From NCBI RefSeq assembly GCF_019112525.1, contig NZ_CP077800.1, positions 2,356,001 to 2,420,000 of the forward strand: a stretch of 64,000 nucleotides of DNA, in the 5' to 3' direction. A model generated the notes under the pieces. That model saw only the letters and a list, made by a program, of their open reading frames with translations, was not told where the DNA came from and made no database searches. The position numbers and the translations under genes are program-made. This stretch comes from Modestobacter sp. L9-4 (GTDB lineage: Bacteria; Actinomycetota; Actinomycetes; Mycobacteriales; Geodermatophilaceae). Positions 1 to 7,764 of this stretch are shown here, piece by piece (within the stretch, counting starts at the first letter, position 1; each line of letters opens with the position of its first letter).

Positions 1-812
1 CCTCCCGCGACCGGGACGCCCGTCCCCAGCGGGACGACCTCGTGCGGGTGGTCTACCGGGTGGCCAACACCGGCAACCTCACGCTGACCGGGGTCACCGT
101 GGCCGACCCGGCCTTCGGCACCGTGGGGTGCCCGCAGACGTCGCTGGCCCCCGGTGGGTCGATGGAGTGCAGCACCGACACGCCGCACCAGGTCGACGGC
201 GCCGACGTCGTGGCCGGCCGGCTGGTCAGCGACGCGCAGGCGACCGGCGCACCGCCTTCGGGTGCCGGCACGGTCACGGTCTCGGACACCTCGGCCATGG
301 ACGTCCCGCTGGCCGCCGCTGACGGTGGCCCGCCGCCTCCCGGCACGCCCGTCGACGGCACCCCGGTGGACGGCACCCCGGTGGACGGGACGCCGGTGGA
401 CGGCTCTCCGGTGGGTGGCACACCCGTGGACGGCACCCCGGTGGACGGCTCTCCGGTGGACGGGACGCCGGTGGACGGGACGCCCGTGGACGGCTCTCCT
501 GTGGGCGGCGTACCGGTGGACGGTGCACCCGTGGACGGTGCACCCGTGGACGGTGCACCTGCCGACGGTGCCCTCGTGGACGGTCTCCCGGCCGACCCGG
601 CCGACCCGGCCGACCCGGCCGACCCGGCCGACCCGGCCGACCCGGCCGACCCGGCCACCCGGCCGGCGCCCGCACCCCGACCGACGCCCGCGGGGCTGGC
701 GGCCACCGGTGAGGAGACCGGCCCGCCGCTCGCGCTGGGTGCCCTGGCGCTGTCGCTCGGTGCGTTCCTGATGGTGCTCGGCCGCCGGCGGGTGGTGGGC
801 CGTCGCTGGTGA
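1..812 (+). CDS. Cell-wall-anchored surface protein, C-terminal part
   Basis: The reading frame is open from base 3, so the true start lies outside the window. The visible part begins with a DUF11/DUF7507-like extracellular beta-sandwich repeat (VANTGNLTLTGVTVADP and a Cys pair). A low-complexity stalk follows: 16 pentapeptides of the type (T/S/A)PVDG, then seven ADP triplets. The C-terminus is a sortase-type tail: LAATGEE, a hydrophobic segment (LALGALALSLGAFLMVLG) and an Arg-rich end. LAXTG signals are typical of high-GC Gram-positives. It is probably a secreted protein covalently attached to peptidoglycan, with the repeats acting as a wall-spanning spacer. No sortase gene is adjacent here; one is present at 52991-53659. 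Confidence 0.8.
   Translation, partial: SRDRDARPQRDDLVRVVYRVANTGNLTLTGVTVADPAFGTVGCPQTSLAPGGSMECSTDTPHQVDGADVVAGRLVSDAQATGAPPSGAGTVTVSDTSAMDVPLAAADGGPPPPGTPVDGTPVDGTPVDGTPVDGSPVGGTPVDGTPVDGSPVDGTPVDGTPVDGSPVGGVPVDGAPVDGAPVDGAPADGALVDGLPADPADPADPADPADPADPADPATRPAPAPRPTPAGLAATGEETGPPLALGALALSLGAFLMVLGRRRVVGRRW
344..653 (+). repeat. Coding minisatellite: 15-bp then 9-bp tandem repeats
   Basis: A 15-bp period encodes the 16 PVDG-type pentapeptides (about 344-590). It switches directly to seven near-identical 9-bp units (gccgacccg, 591-653) encoding Ala-Asp-Pro. The repeats stay in frame, so copy-number change would alter only stalk length. Such arrays are prone to slippage and assembly collapse. 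Confidence 0.85.
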
Positions 813-836
813 CCACCCGCCGGCGGGCCGGCGCGC

Positions 837-1652
837 TCAGCGGGCGGGGACGGCAGCCAGTCGTTCCCGCAGGAAGGCGACGACCTGCTCGCGGGCCTCG
901 TGCGTGGGGTGCCCGGGCGTCTCGACGTCCTTGCTGGTGAGGACGCTGTGCTCGTTGGCCCCGATGCCGGCGTCGTTGCCGGGGCGGGAGTTGAGCTGCA
1001 CCGGCAGCCAGCCGTCGCCGAACGTGGCCCGCAGGGCGCGGAACCGGTCGCGCGGGGAGGCGGCGTCCTCGCTGAAGCGCAGGCCCATCAGGCACAGCCC
1101 CTCGCTGCGCACCCGCTCGCCGATCACGTCGGCCTCCCGCTCGCTCATCCCGATGTCGCGGCGGTGGCCGGCGGAGAGCGGGAAGGGGACGCCGGGCTGG
1201 CTGCCGACCGGGGCGAGCACCGAGGGCTCCGCCGCCGACGCCAGCGCGAACCCACCGCTGAAGCACATGCCGATCACCCCGACGCCCGGGCCGCCCACCC
1301 GGTCGTGCAGCCGGCGCGCGGCGGCCCGCACGTACTCGGCGACCGGACGGTCCGCCCGCTTAGCGAAGGCCCGGAACTCCCGGCTGATGCACACCGACGC
1401 CACGGTGCGGGCGGCGTAGGCGGGGCTGAGCGGACGGCCGGGCTCGCCGAAGAGGCTGATCACGTCGACGGTGAAGCCCGCGTCGACCAGGTGGTCGGCC
1501 AGGCCCAGCACCTCCGGCGTCATGCCGGGGATCTCCGGCAGCAGCACCACCCCGGGGCCGGAGCCGCGGGAGTACACGGTGTGGGTGAGGCCGGCGTTGG
1601 TGAAGGGCTCGGCGGCCCAGCCGGTCAGGGCAGGTGATGACGTCGTTGTCAT
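837..1652 (-). CDS. Dienelactone hydrolase family protein
   Basis: A 271-aa alpha/beta hydrolase. The nucleophile elbow is G-x-C-x-G (GMCFSGG), the Cys form typical of dienelactone hydrolases. An early PGVVLLPEIPGM strand and a late His (GHPTHEA) fit the fold and triad. The ATG at 1652 (MTTTSSPALTG) is preferred because the frame upstream of it is low-complexity Arg/Pro/Ala sequence. Substrates of this family range from dienelactones to other carboxyl esters, so the exact one is unknown. The MarR gene lies upstream on the same strand, 133 bp away. Confidence 0.85.
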   Translation of the reverse strand: MTTTSSPALTGWAAEPFTNAGLTHTVYSRGSGPGVVLLPEIPGMTPEVLGLADHLVDAGFTVDVISLFGEPGRPLSPAYAARTVASVCISREFRAFAKRADRPVAEYVRAAARRLHDRVGGPGVGVIGMCFSGGFALASAAEPSVLAPVGSQPGVPFPLSAGHRRDIGMSEREADVIGERVRSEGLCLMGLRFSEDAASPRDRFRALRATFGDGWLPVQLNSRPGNDAGIGANEHSVLTSKDVETPGHPTHEAREQVVAFLRERLAAVPAR

Positions 1653-1785
1653 CGCCCGATGGTGGACCCGCCGGGCCCCCGCGGTCGAGACCCCCGAGCG
1701 CGCCGCGCCACCCCGGCCGCCCCCAGCCGGGACGACCGTGCGGTCGGCGGGTCCCCGGGCAGGCCGGCGCCCGGCGGCGGCGGAG

Positions 1786-2214
1786 TCAGTCGGTGAGGGT
1801 GCGGAGGAGGCGGGCGAGCTCGCTGCGGTCGGCGGCCGGCAGGCGGGCGAACAGCTCCGAGGCGTCGGCGCCCCGGGCGGCATCGACCTCCTGCTGCACC
1901 CGGCGCCCGGCCTCCGTCGGCGTGAGCACCACCGCCCGCCGGTCGGCGGGGTCGGGGGAGCGCTCGACCAGCCCGCGCTCCTGCAGCCCGTCGGCGACCT
2001 CGGTGGCCGAGCGCGGGGCGATCCGCAGCGCCTCGGCCAGCTCCGACAACCGCACGCCGTCCCGCCCGCAGACGACGCGCAGCGCCCGGGCCTGGTGCGG
2101 GGACAGGTCCCAGGGGGCCAGCGCGGCCATGAACCGGCGGCGCAACGTGCGGGCCACGCCCAGCACCAGCTCGCCGAGCACCGCCGTCCCGTCGTCCGGT
2201 GGGGAGGCGGTCAT
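1786..2214 (-). CDS. MarR family transcriptional regulator
   Basis: A 142-aa winged-helix protein. It has the MarR order: N-terminal dimerisation helix, recognition region LSELAEALRIAPRSATEVADGL, then the wing with DPADRRAVVLTPTEAG (the D-x-R-D/R wing signature). It is divergent from the ABC exporter at 2293 with 78 bp between the starts, and that gap carries a perfect 7-bp inverted repeat. MarR proteins commonly repress an adjacent exporter and themselves; this is the likely role here by inference. The ligand is unknown. Confidence 0.88.
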   Translation of the reverse strand: MTASPPDDGTAVLGELVLGVARTLRRRFMAALAPWDLSPHQARALRVVCGRDGVRLSELAEALRIAPRSATEVADGLQERGLVERSPDPADRRAVVLTPTEAGRRVQQEVDAARGADASELFARLPAADRSELARLLRTLTD

Positions 2215-2239
2215 GCGGGAATCGTACCGACGACCGTGC

Positions 2240-2262
2240 GGTTACCACACCGTGAGGTAACC
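2240..2262. promoter_or_regulatory. Probable MarR operator (inverted repeat)
   Basis: GGTTACC (2240-2246) and GGTAACC (2256-2262) form a perfect 7-bp inverted repeat with a 9-bp spacer. It lies in the gap between the divergent marR and ABC exporter genes, 30 bp before the ABC start codon. Position, symmetry and its A/T content against a GC-rich background fit a MarR dimer site. No binding evidence exists. Confidence 0.6.
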
Positions 2263-2292
2263 TCAGTAAAGACAGAGAGGGGGTGGTCGTCG

Positions 2293-4110
2293 ATGGACGA
2301 CACCTCGCCCGGGCGCCCTGGACGGCGTCCCGACCCGGCCGACCGGGACCAGCTGGAGCGCTCGCCGGTGCGCTGGAGCCGGGTCGCCGGCCTGTTCCGC
2401 CCGTACCGCTGGCAGCTCGCACTGGTCGTCGCGCTCATCGTGGCCAGCTCCGCCATCGCGCTGGCCAGCCCGTTCCTCGTCCGGCTGGTGATCGACGAGG
2501 CCCTGCCCCGCCAGGACGTCCGGCTGCTGGCCTGGGCGGTCGGCGGCATGCTCGCCGTCGCCGCGGCCACCGCCGTCCTCGGCGTGCTGCAGACCTGGAT
2601 CTCCACCACCGTCGGCCAGCACGTCATGCACGGCCTGCGGACGTCGGTGTTCACCCACCTGCAGCGCCAGTCGCTGGGTTTCTTCACCCGCACCAAGGGC
2701 GGGGAGGTGCAGTCGCGGCTGACCAACGACATCGGCGGCATGCAGTCGGTGGTCACCTCCACCGCCACCTCCTTCGCCGCGAACCTCACCACCGTGGTCG
2801 GGACGGCGGTGGCCATGGCCGCGCTGAGCTGGCGGCTGTCGCTGCTGTCCCTCGTCGTCCTGCCGCCGGCGGTCTGGCTGACGCGGCGGGTCGCGGTGAT
2901 GCGCCGCTCGATCACCGCGCAGCGCCAGCGGCACCTGGCCGACCTGCACTCCCAGGTGGAGGAGGGGCTGAGCGTCAGCGGCGTCCTGCTCGGCAAGACC
3001 CTCGGCGCCGGCCCGGCCCAGTCCCAGCGGTTCGCCGCGACGTCGGACGACCTGGTCGGGCTCGAGGTCCGCTCGCAGCTGGCCGGCCGGTGGCGGATGG
3101 CCACCATGAGCATCGTGTTCGCCGGCATCCCGGCGCTGATCTACCTGGCCGCGGGCCTGCCGGCGACCTCGGGCGGGATGACCATCGGCACGCTGGTCGC
3201 CTTCACCGCCCTGCAGGGTGCGCTGTTCCGTCCGCTGATGGGCCTGCTGGACATCGGCGTGCAGCTCACCAGCTCGATGGCGTTGTTCAGCCGGGTGTTC
3301 GAGTACCTCGACCTGCCCGTGGACATCGACGACCCGGCGTCCCCGGTGCGGCTGGGCGCCGTCCGCGGCGAGGTCCGGTTCGACTCCGTCGGTTTCCGCT
3401 ACCCCGACGGCCACCGCGACGCCCTGTCCGGCGTCGACCTCACCGTGCCCGCCGGCGCGACGCTGGCGCTGGTGGGGGAGACCGGGTCGGGCAAGAGCAC
3501 GCTGGCCTCCCTCGTCGCCCGGCTCAACGACCCGACGTCCGGGCGGGTGACGATCGACGGCGTCGACGTCCGGGACCTGACGCTGGCAGACCTGGCCCGG
3601 GTGGTCGGGGTCGTGGCGCAGGAGACCTACCTGCTGCACGGCACGATCGCCGAGAACCTCCGGCACGCCAAGCCCGACGCCACGGACGCCGAGATGGTCG
3701 ACGCCGCCCGCCGCGCCCAGGTGCACGACGTCATCGCCGCGCTGCCCGACGGCTACGAGACCGTGGTCGGTGCCCGCGGGCACCGGTTCTCCGGCGGGGA
3801 GAAGCAGCGGCTGGCCATCGCGCGCACGCTGCTGCGCGACCCGCGGGTGCTGGTGCTCGACGAGGCCACCAGCGCGCTGGACAACGAGACCGAGCGCGCC
3901 GTGCAGGCGGCCCTGGACGAGGCCAGCCGCGGCCGGACGACGATCACCATCGCCCACCGGCTGTCCACCGTCCGCGACGCCGACCTCATCGCCGTCCTGG
4001 AGGCGGGACGGGTCGTCGAGCAGGGCACGCACGAGGAGCTGCTGGCCGCCGGTGGCCGGTACGCGAGGCTCGCCGGGAGCGCCGTCCGGCAGGCGGAACT
4101 GGTCGGCTGA
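2293..4110 (+). CDS. ABC exporter, fused permease and ATPase
   Basis: A 605-aa half-transporter (ABC type-1 transmembrane domain plus nucleotide-binding domain). Six membrane segments occupy about residues 35-320, then Walker A GETGSGKST (about 394-404), signature FSGGEKQR (about 499), Walker B VLVLDEATSALD (about 520-531) and the H-loop IAHRLST. It would work as a homodimer exporting drugs, lipids or peptides. The ATG at 2293 is chosen because a purine-rich stretch (gagaggggg) precedes it and the in-frame sequence further upstream is low-complexity. The divergent MarR gene and the inverted repeat suggest substrate-responsive control. Confidence 0.92.
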   Translation: MDDTSPGRPGRRPDPADRDQLERSPVRWSRVAGLFRPYRWQLALVVALIVASSAIALASPFLVRLVIDEALPRQDVRLLAWAVGGMLAVAAATAVLGVLQTWISTTVGQHVMHGLRTSVFTHLQRQSLGFFTRTKGGEVQSRLTNDIGGMQSVVTSTATSFAANLTTVVGTAVAMAALSWRLSLLSLVVLPPAVWLTRRVAVMRRSITAQRQRHLADLHSQVEEGLSVSGVLLGKTLGAGPAQSQRFAATSDDLVGLEVRSQLAGRWRMATMSIVFAGIPALIYLAAGLPATSGGMTIGTLVAFTALQGALFRPLMGLLDIGVQLTSSMALFSRVFEYLDLPVDIDDPASPVRLGAVRGEVRFDSVGFRYPDGHRDALSGVDLTVPAGATLALVGETGSGKSTLASLVARLNDPTSGRVTIDGVDVRDLTLADLARVVGVVAQETYLLHGTIAENLRHAKPDATDAEMVDAARRAQVHDVIAALPDGYETVVGARGHRFSGGEKQRLAIARTLLRDPRVLVLDEATSALDNETERAVQAALDEASRGRTTITIAHRLSTVRDADLIAVLEAGRVVEQGTHEELLAAGGRYARLAGSAVRQAELVG

Positions 4111-4297
4111 CCACCGACCGTGCGCTCGGCGGGCGCCCCGGCCCGCCGGGACCCCGCCGGTCGCGGCGCGGATCCTGCGGGCCCCGCCGATGTGCGCTCA
4201 TCGCTGCCTCCGGGGGAGCGAGACGACCACCAACGCACAACGGTGAGCCCCCCCCCCCGGGTCCGGACCCCGTCGGGGTGCACGCTGGGCAGACGCA

Positions 4298-4385
4298 CCG
4301 AGGCCCGGCCCCCGAACGGGGACCGGGCCTCGGACACTGTGCGCCCAGTGCCTGTTCCGCGGCGGGAACGGGCACCGGGCGCACA
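4298..4385. terminator. Two tandem hairpins between convergent genes
   Basis: The first stem pairs CCGAGGCCCGG (4298-4308) with CCGGGCCTCGG (4323-4333). The second pairs TGTGCGCCC (4338-4346) with GGGCGCACA (4377-4385) and has further internal pairing (GTGCC/GGCAC). They sit in the 284-bp gap (4111-4394) between the convergent ABC exporter and SDR genes. The gap also holds a C-tract near 4249-4258 and no gene. The usual T-tract is missing. Confidence 0.6.
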
Positions 4386-4394
4386 TCGCTCAGG

Positions 4395-5219
4395 TCAGCC
4401 GTGCGCCTTCTTGGACAGGGCGTCCCAGGCGTTCCACTCGGCCAGCCGGGACTCGTAGTCGGCGGTGGCGATGCCCAGCGGGGCGTCGCCGAAGAAGACC
4501 CGCAGCGGGGGGTTCTCCGCGTCCACGAGCTCCAGCACGGCGTCACGGGTGGCGACCGGGTTCCCGGGGGTGCCGCCCAGCCGGACCTTGCGCTGCTCGG
4601 CGGCCTTGACCCGGAACTCGTCGTAGCCGGGGTTCGCGGTGGCGTGCTTGGCCGAGGCGCCGCCCCAGTCGGTGGAGTACCCGCCGGGCTCGATCAGGGT
4701 CACCTTGATGCCGAAGTCGGCGACCTCGGCGGCGAGGGACTGGGTGAAGCCCTCCAGCGCCCACTTCGAGGCGTTGTAGATGCCGACGTTCGGGAAGGCG
4801 GAGATCCCGCCGATGGAGCTGACCTGCAGCACGTGGCCGGAGCCCTGCGCGCGGAGGAAGGGCAGCGCGGCCTGGGTGACCCAGAGCGCGCCGAACACGT
4901 TGGTCTCGAACTGGGCGCGCGCCTCGGCCTCGGAGATCTCCTCGACCATCCCGAACTGGCCGTAGCCGGCGTTGTTCACCACGACGTCCAGGCCGCCGAA
5001 GTGGTCGTGCGCCTGCTGCACGGCGGCGAAGTCCGCGGCGCGGTCGTCGACGTCCAGCTGGATCGGCAGCACGCGGTCGCCGTAGGACTGCACCAGCTCG
5101 TCGAGGGTCGAGGTGTCGCGGGCGGTGGCCGCCACGTTGTCGCCGCGCTCGAGGGCCGCGATCGACCACTCCTTGCCGAAGCCGCGCGATGCGCCGGTGA
5201 TGAACCAGGTCCTGGCCAT
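4395..5219 (-). CDS. SDR family NAD(P)-dependent oxidoreductase
   Basis: A 274-aa classical short-chain dehydrogenase. The Rossmann motif TGASRGFG is at the N-terminus, NNAG follows, and the catalytic Tyr/Lys is in IYNASK. The ATG at 5219 opens MARTWFITGASRG; upstream in-frame codons do not resemble the family. It is divergent from the two old yellow enzymes (202 bp between starts). A joint role in reducing carbonyls and activated alkenes, for instance reactive enals or enones, is plausible. The specific substrate cannot be read from sequence. Confidence 0.88.
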   Translation of the reverse strand: MARTWFITGASRGFGKEWSIAALERGDNVAATARDTSTLDELVQSYGDRVLPIQLDVDDRAADFAAVQQAHDHFGGLDVVVNNAGYGQFGMVEEISEAEARAQFETNVFGALWVTQAALPFLRAQGSGHVLQVSSIGGISAFPNVGIYNASKWALEGFTQSLAAEVADFGIKVTLIEPGGYSTDWGGASAKHATANPGYDEFRVKAAEQRKVRLGGTPGNPVATRDAVLELVDAENPPLRVFFGDAPLGIATADYESRLAEWNAWDALSKKAHG

Positions 5220-5366
5220 GGGGTGTCCGTTCCTCTCGTCGTGGGTCAGGGGGAGGCGGGGTCCGCGGGCCGGGGCCCGGGACGGCGTCGCCTCGCCCTC
5301 CGGAGGTGCCCAGCACCAGGAGGCGGCTGTGTGTTCCGTGAGGCAACGACTTTCTCCGGCGGCGAC

Positions 5367-5421
5367 GTGAGGGAGGCCGCACCGCGGAATGCTGAGCCTG
5401 GGCAATGACCTTGCCCAGGAC
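5367..5421 (+). repeat. Leader of first OYE gene, copied before the second OYE gene
   Basis: This 55-nt stretch before the ATG at 5422 is nearly the same as 6573-6628 before the second OYE gene, including gaggccgcac and cggaatgctgagc. The duplication therefore included the translation-initiation region. A one-base length difference puts the upstream ATG (5389) in frame in this copy and out of frame in the other, which argues for starts at 5422 and 6629. Confidence 0.7.
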
Positions 5422-6504
5422 ATGGACCTGTTCTCCCCCGTGAAGCTCGGCGACCTCGAGCTCGCCAACCGCGTCGTGATGGCCCCGCTGACCCGCATGC
5501 GTGCCGGGGACTCCGGCGTGCCGAACGACCTGCTCGTCGAGCACTACGCGCAGCGCGCCTCGATCGGCCTGATCATCACCGAGGGCACCTACCCCCGGTT
5601 CGAGTCGCAGGCGTTCGTCGGCCAGCCCGGCATCGTCACCGACGAGCAGGTCGCCGGCTGGGCCCGGGTGGCCGAGGCCGTGCACGCCCGCGGCGGCCGC
5701 ATCGTCATGCAGGTCATGCACGGCGGGCGGGTCACCCACCCGGACACGAACAACGGCCACCGGGTCGAGGCGCCGTCCGCGATCGCGATCGACGGCGAGA
5801 CGCACACCGCGAAGGGCAAGCAGCCCTACCCGGTGCCGCACGCGCTGACCGTCGCCGAGGCCGCCGAGGTGCGCGACTCCTTCGTCACCGCCTCCCGCCG
5901 GGCGATCGAGGCCGGGCTGGACGGCGTGGAGCTGCACGGCGCCAACGGCTACCTGCTGCACGAGTTCCTGTCCCCGGCGTCGAACACCCGTGAGGACGTC
6001 TACGGCGGGTCCCCGGAGAACCGGGCGCGCTTCGTGGTCGAGGTCGTCACCGCCGTGGTCGAGGCGGTCGGGGCCGGCAAGGTGGGGCTGCGGATCTCCC
6101 CGGAGCACAACATCCAGGGCGCGCTGGAGACCGACCGGGCCGACCTGCTCGCCACCTACGGCACCCTGCTCGACCAGCTGCGCCCGCTGGGTCTGGCGTA
6201 CCTGTCGGTGCTGCACGCCGAGCCCGCCGGTGACCTGGTGCAGGAGCTCCGCCGCCGGTTCGGCGGCCCGCTGATCGCCAACAGCGGCTTCAGCAGCGTG
6301 ACCACCCGCGAGGAGGCCGTCGAGCTGATCGAGGCCGCGCACGCCGAGGCCTGCGCGGTGGGTCGCCCGGCCATCGCCAACCCCGACCTGGTCGAGCGCT
6401 GGCGGGGCGGGCACCCGGAGAACGAGCCCAACGGGGCGACCTTCTACGCCGACGGCGCCGAGGGCTACACCGACTACCCGACGCTGCAGCACAGCCAGAG
6501 CTGA
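5422..6504 (+). CDS. Old yellow enzyme family alkene reductase (copy 1)
   Basis: A 360-aa FMN-dependent ene-reductase of the TIM-barrel OYE family, which reduces C=C bonds conjugated to carbonyl or nitro groups with NAD(P)H. The flavin-binding entry is MAPLTRMRA. The substrate-anion pair is His172/Asn175 in HGANGYLLHEFLSP. The SNTREDVYGG motif carries the expected Tyr, and the C-terminal phosphate-binding region reads AVGRPAIANPDL. The start at 5422 (MDLFSPVKLG) is set by comparison with the neighbouring paralogue, which has exactly the same length. A hairpin separates the two genes. Confidence 0.92.
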   Translation: MDLFSPVKLGDLELANRVVMAPLTRMRAGDSGVPNDLLVEHYAQRASIGLIITEGTYPRFESQAFVGQPGIVTDEQVAGWARVAEAVHARGGRIVMQVMHGGRVTHPDTNNGHRVEAPSAIAIDGETHTAKGKQPYPVPHALTVAEAAEVRDSFVTASRRAIEAGLDGVELHGANGYLLHEFLSPASNTREDVYGGSPENRARFVVEVVTAVVEAVGAGKVGLRISPEHNIQGALETDRADLLATYGTLLDQLRPLGLAYLSVLHAEPAGDLVQELRRRFGGPLIANSGFSSVTTREEAVELIEAAHAEACAVGRPAIANPDLVERWRGGHPENEPNGATFYADGAEGYTDYPTLQHSQS

Positions 6505-6520
6505 GCGTCCGCACGACCGC

Positions 6521-6555
6521 GAGGGGCCCGGCAGCCACGTGCTGCCGGGCCCCTC
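6521..6555 (+). terminator. Hairpin terminator after first OYE gene
   Basis: Perfect 15-bp stem: GAGGGGCCCGGCAGC (6521-6535) pairs with GCTGCCGGGCCCCTC (6541-6555) around a 5-nt loop, 17 bp after the stop codon. A short gtcgt follows rather than a T-tract. Confidence 0.7.
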
Positions 6556-6572
6556 GTCGTCCGGCGCACGGC

Positions 6573-6628
6573 GTGAGCGAGGCCGCACGGCGGAATGCTG
6601 AGCGGGGGCAACGACCTTGTCGCCCGAC
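6573..6628 (+). repeat. Leader of second OYE gene (duplicate of 5367-5421)
   Basis: Duplicate of the leader of the first OYE gene. It contains a GGGGG run at 6605-6609 that could act as a ribosome binding site, either for the ATG at 6629 or for an in-frame TTG at 6617. Confidence 0.65.
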
Positions 6629-7711
6629 ATGGACCTGTTCTCCCCGATCACGCTCGGCGACCTCGAGCTCGCCAACCGGGTCGTCATGGCCCCGCTGACC
6701 CGCACGCGCGCCGGCTCCTCCGGCGTGCCCGGTGAGCTGATCGCCGAGCACTACGCCCAGCGGGCGGGCATCGGCCTGATCATCACCGAGGGCACCTACC
6801 CGAACGCCGAGTCGCGGTCCTACCCCGGCCAGCCCGGCATCACCGACGACGAGCAGGAGGCCGGCTGGCGTCGGGTCGCCGAGGCGGTGCACGCCCGCGG
6901 CGGCCGCATCGTCATGCAGGTCATGCACGGTGGCCGGGTGTCGCATCCCGACATCACCGGCACCGACCGGATCGTCGCCCCGTCGGCCATCGCCATCGCG
7001 GGGGAGACCCACGGCCCCCACGGCAAGGTCGCCTACCCGGTGCCGCACGCGCTGACCACCGAGGAGGTGCGTGAGGCCCTGCGCGACGTCGTCGAGGCCT
7101 CCGTGCGCGCGGTGCGGGCCGGGCTGGACGGCGTAGAGGTGCACGCGGCCAACGGCTACCTGCTGCACCAGTTCCTCTCGCCGGTGTCCAACACCCGCGA
7201 CGACGTCTACGGCGGGACGCCGGAGAACCGCGCCCGCGCGGTGGTCGAGGTCGTCACCGCGGTCGCCGAGGCCGTGGGCCCGGGCAGGGTCGGGGTGCGG
7301 ATCTCCCCGCAGCGGCAGATCCAGGACGCGCTCGAGCCCGACGTGGACGACGTGCGCACCACCTACGGCACCCTGGTCGACCAGCTGCGCCCGCTGGGCC
7401 TGGCCTACCTGTCGGTCCTGCACCCGGACCTGTCCGGCGACCTGGTCCAGGAGCTGCGCCGCCGCTTCGGCGGACCGCTGATCGCCAACAGCGGCCCGGA
7501 GTCGGTGACCACCCGCGAGGAGGCGGTGGCACTGATCGAGGCCGCGCACGCCGACGCCGTCGCGGTGGGTCGCCCGGCCATCGCCAACCCCGACCTGGTC
7601 GAGCGCTGGGCGGGCGGGCACCCGGAGAACGAGACGCGGCCGCACCTGTTCTACGGCAGCGGCGCCGAGGGGTACACCGACTACCCGTTCCTGGCCGACA
7701 GCCGCAGCTGA
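6629..7711 (+). CDS. Old yellow enzyme family alkene reductase (copy 2)
   Basis: A 360-aa paralogue of the preceding gene, the same length with very similar sequence throughout. His172/Asn175 (HAANGYLLHQFLSP), MAPLTRTRA, SNTRDDVYGG and AVGRPAIANPDL are all kept, so it should be an active FMN ene-reductase. The differences concentrate in the middle and C-terminal third, for example RQIQDALEPDVDD against HNIQGALETDRAD. Substrate preference may have diverged. The starts are equivalent in both copies; a TTG at 6617 is an alternative. Confidence 0.92.
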   Translation: MDLFSPITLGDLELANRVVMAPLTRTRAGSSGVPGELIAEHYAQRAGIGLIITEGTYPNAESRSYPGQPGITDDEQEAGWRRVAEAVHARGGRIVMQVMHGGRVSHPDITGTDRIVAPSAIAIAGETHGPHGKVAYPVPHALTTEEVREALRDVVEASVRAVRAGLDGVEVHAANGYLLHQFLSPVSNTRDDVYGGTPENRARAVVEVVTAVAEAVGPGRVGVRISPQRQIQDALEPDVDDVRTTYGTLVDQLRPLGLAYLSVLHPDLSGDLVQELRRRFGGPLIANSGPESVTTREEAVALIEAAHADAVAVGRPAIANPDLVERWAGGHPENETRPHLFYGSGAEGYTDYPFLADSRS

Positions 7712-7715
7712 CGGC

Positions 7716-7749
7716 GGGCACGCCGGGCCCCGCGGGGTCCGGCGTGCCC
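7716..7749 (+). terminator. Hairpin after second OYE gene
   Basis: GGGCACGCCGG (7716-7726) pairs with CCGGCGTGCCC (7739-7749), with further inner pairing (gcccc/gggg). It lies between the OYE stop and the next start at 7765, so it may partly insulate that gene. Confidence 0.6.
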
Positions 7750-7764
7750 AGGGCGGCTGTGACG

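Noticed and set aside
274-1266. Long minus-strand ORF opposite the surface protein and dienelactone hydrolase genes
   Set aside because: Arg/Pro/Gly-rich low-complexity translation with no family pattern; it is an antisense shadow of high-GC coding DNA. The same holds for 2263-4032, 4543-6705, 8493-10934, 17750-21265 and 23707-26508.
4249-4258. C-tract after the ABC exporter gene as a phase-variable switch
   Set aside because: It lies in an intergenic gap between convergent genes, outside any coding or promoter region that could be switched.
5389-5421. Upstream ATG of the first OYE gene adding 11 residues
   Set aside because: The duplicated leader before the second OYE gene has this ATG out of frame, and the protein family starts at the later Met.
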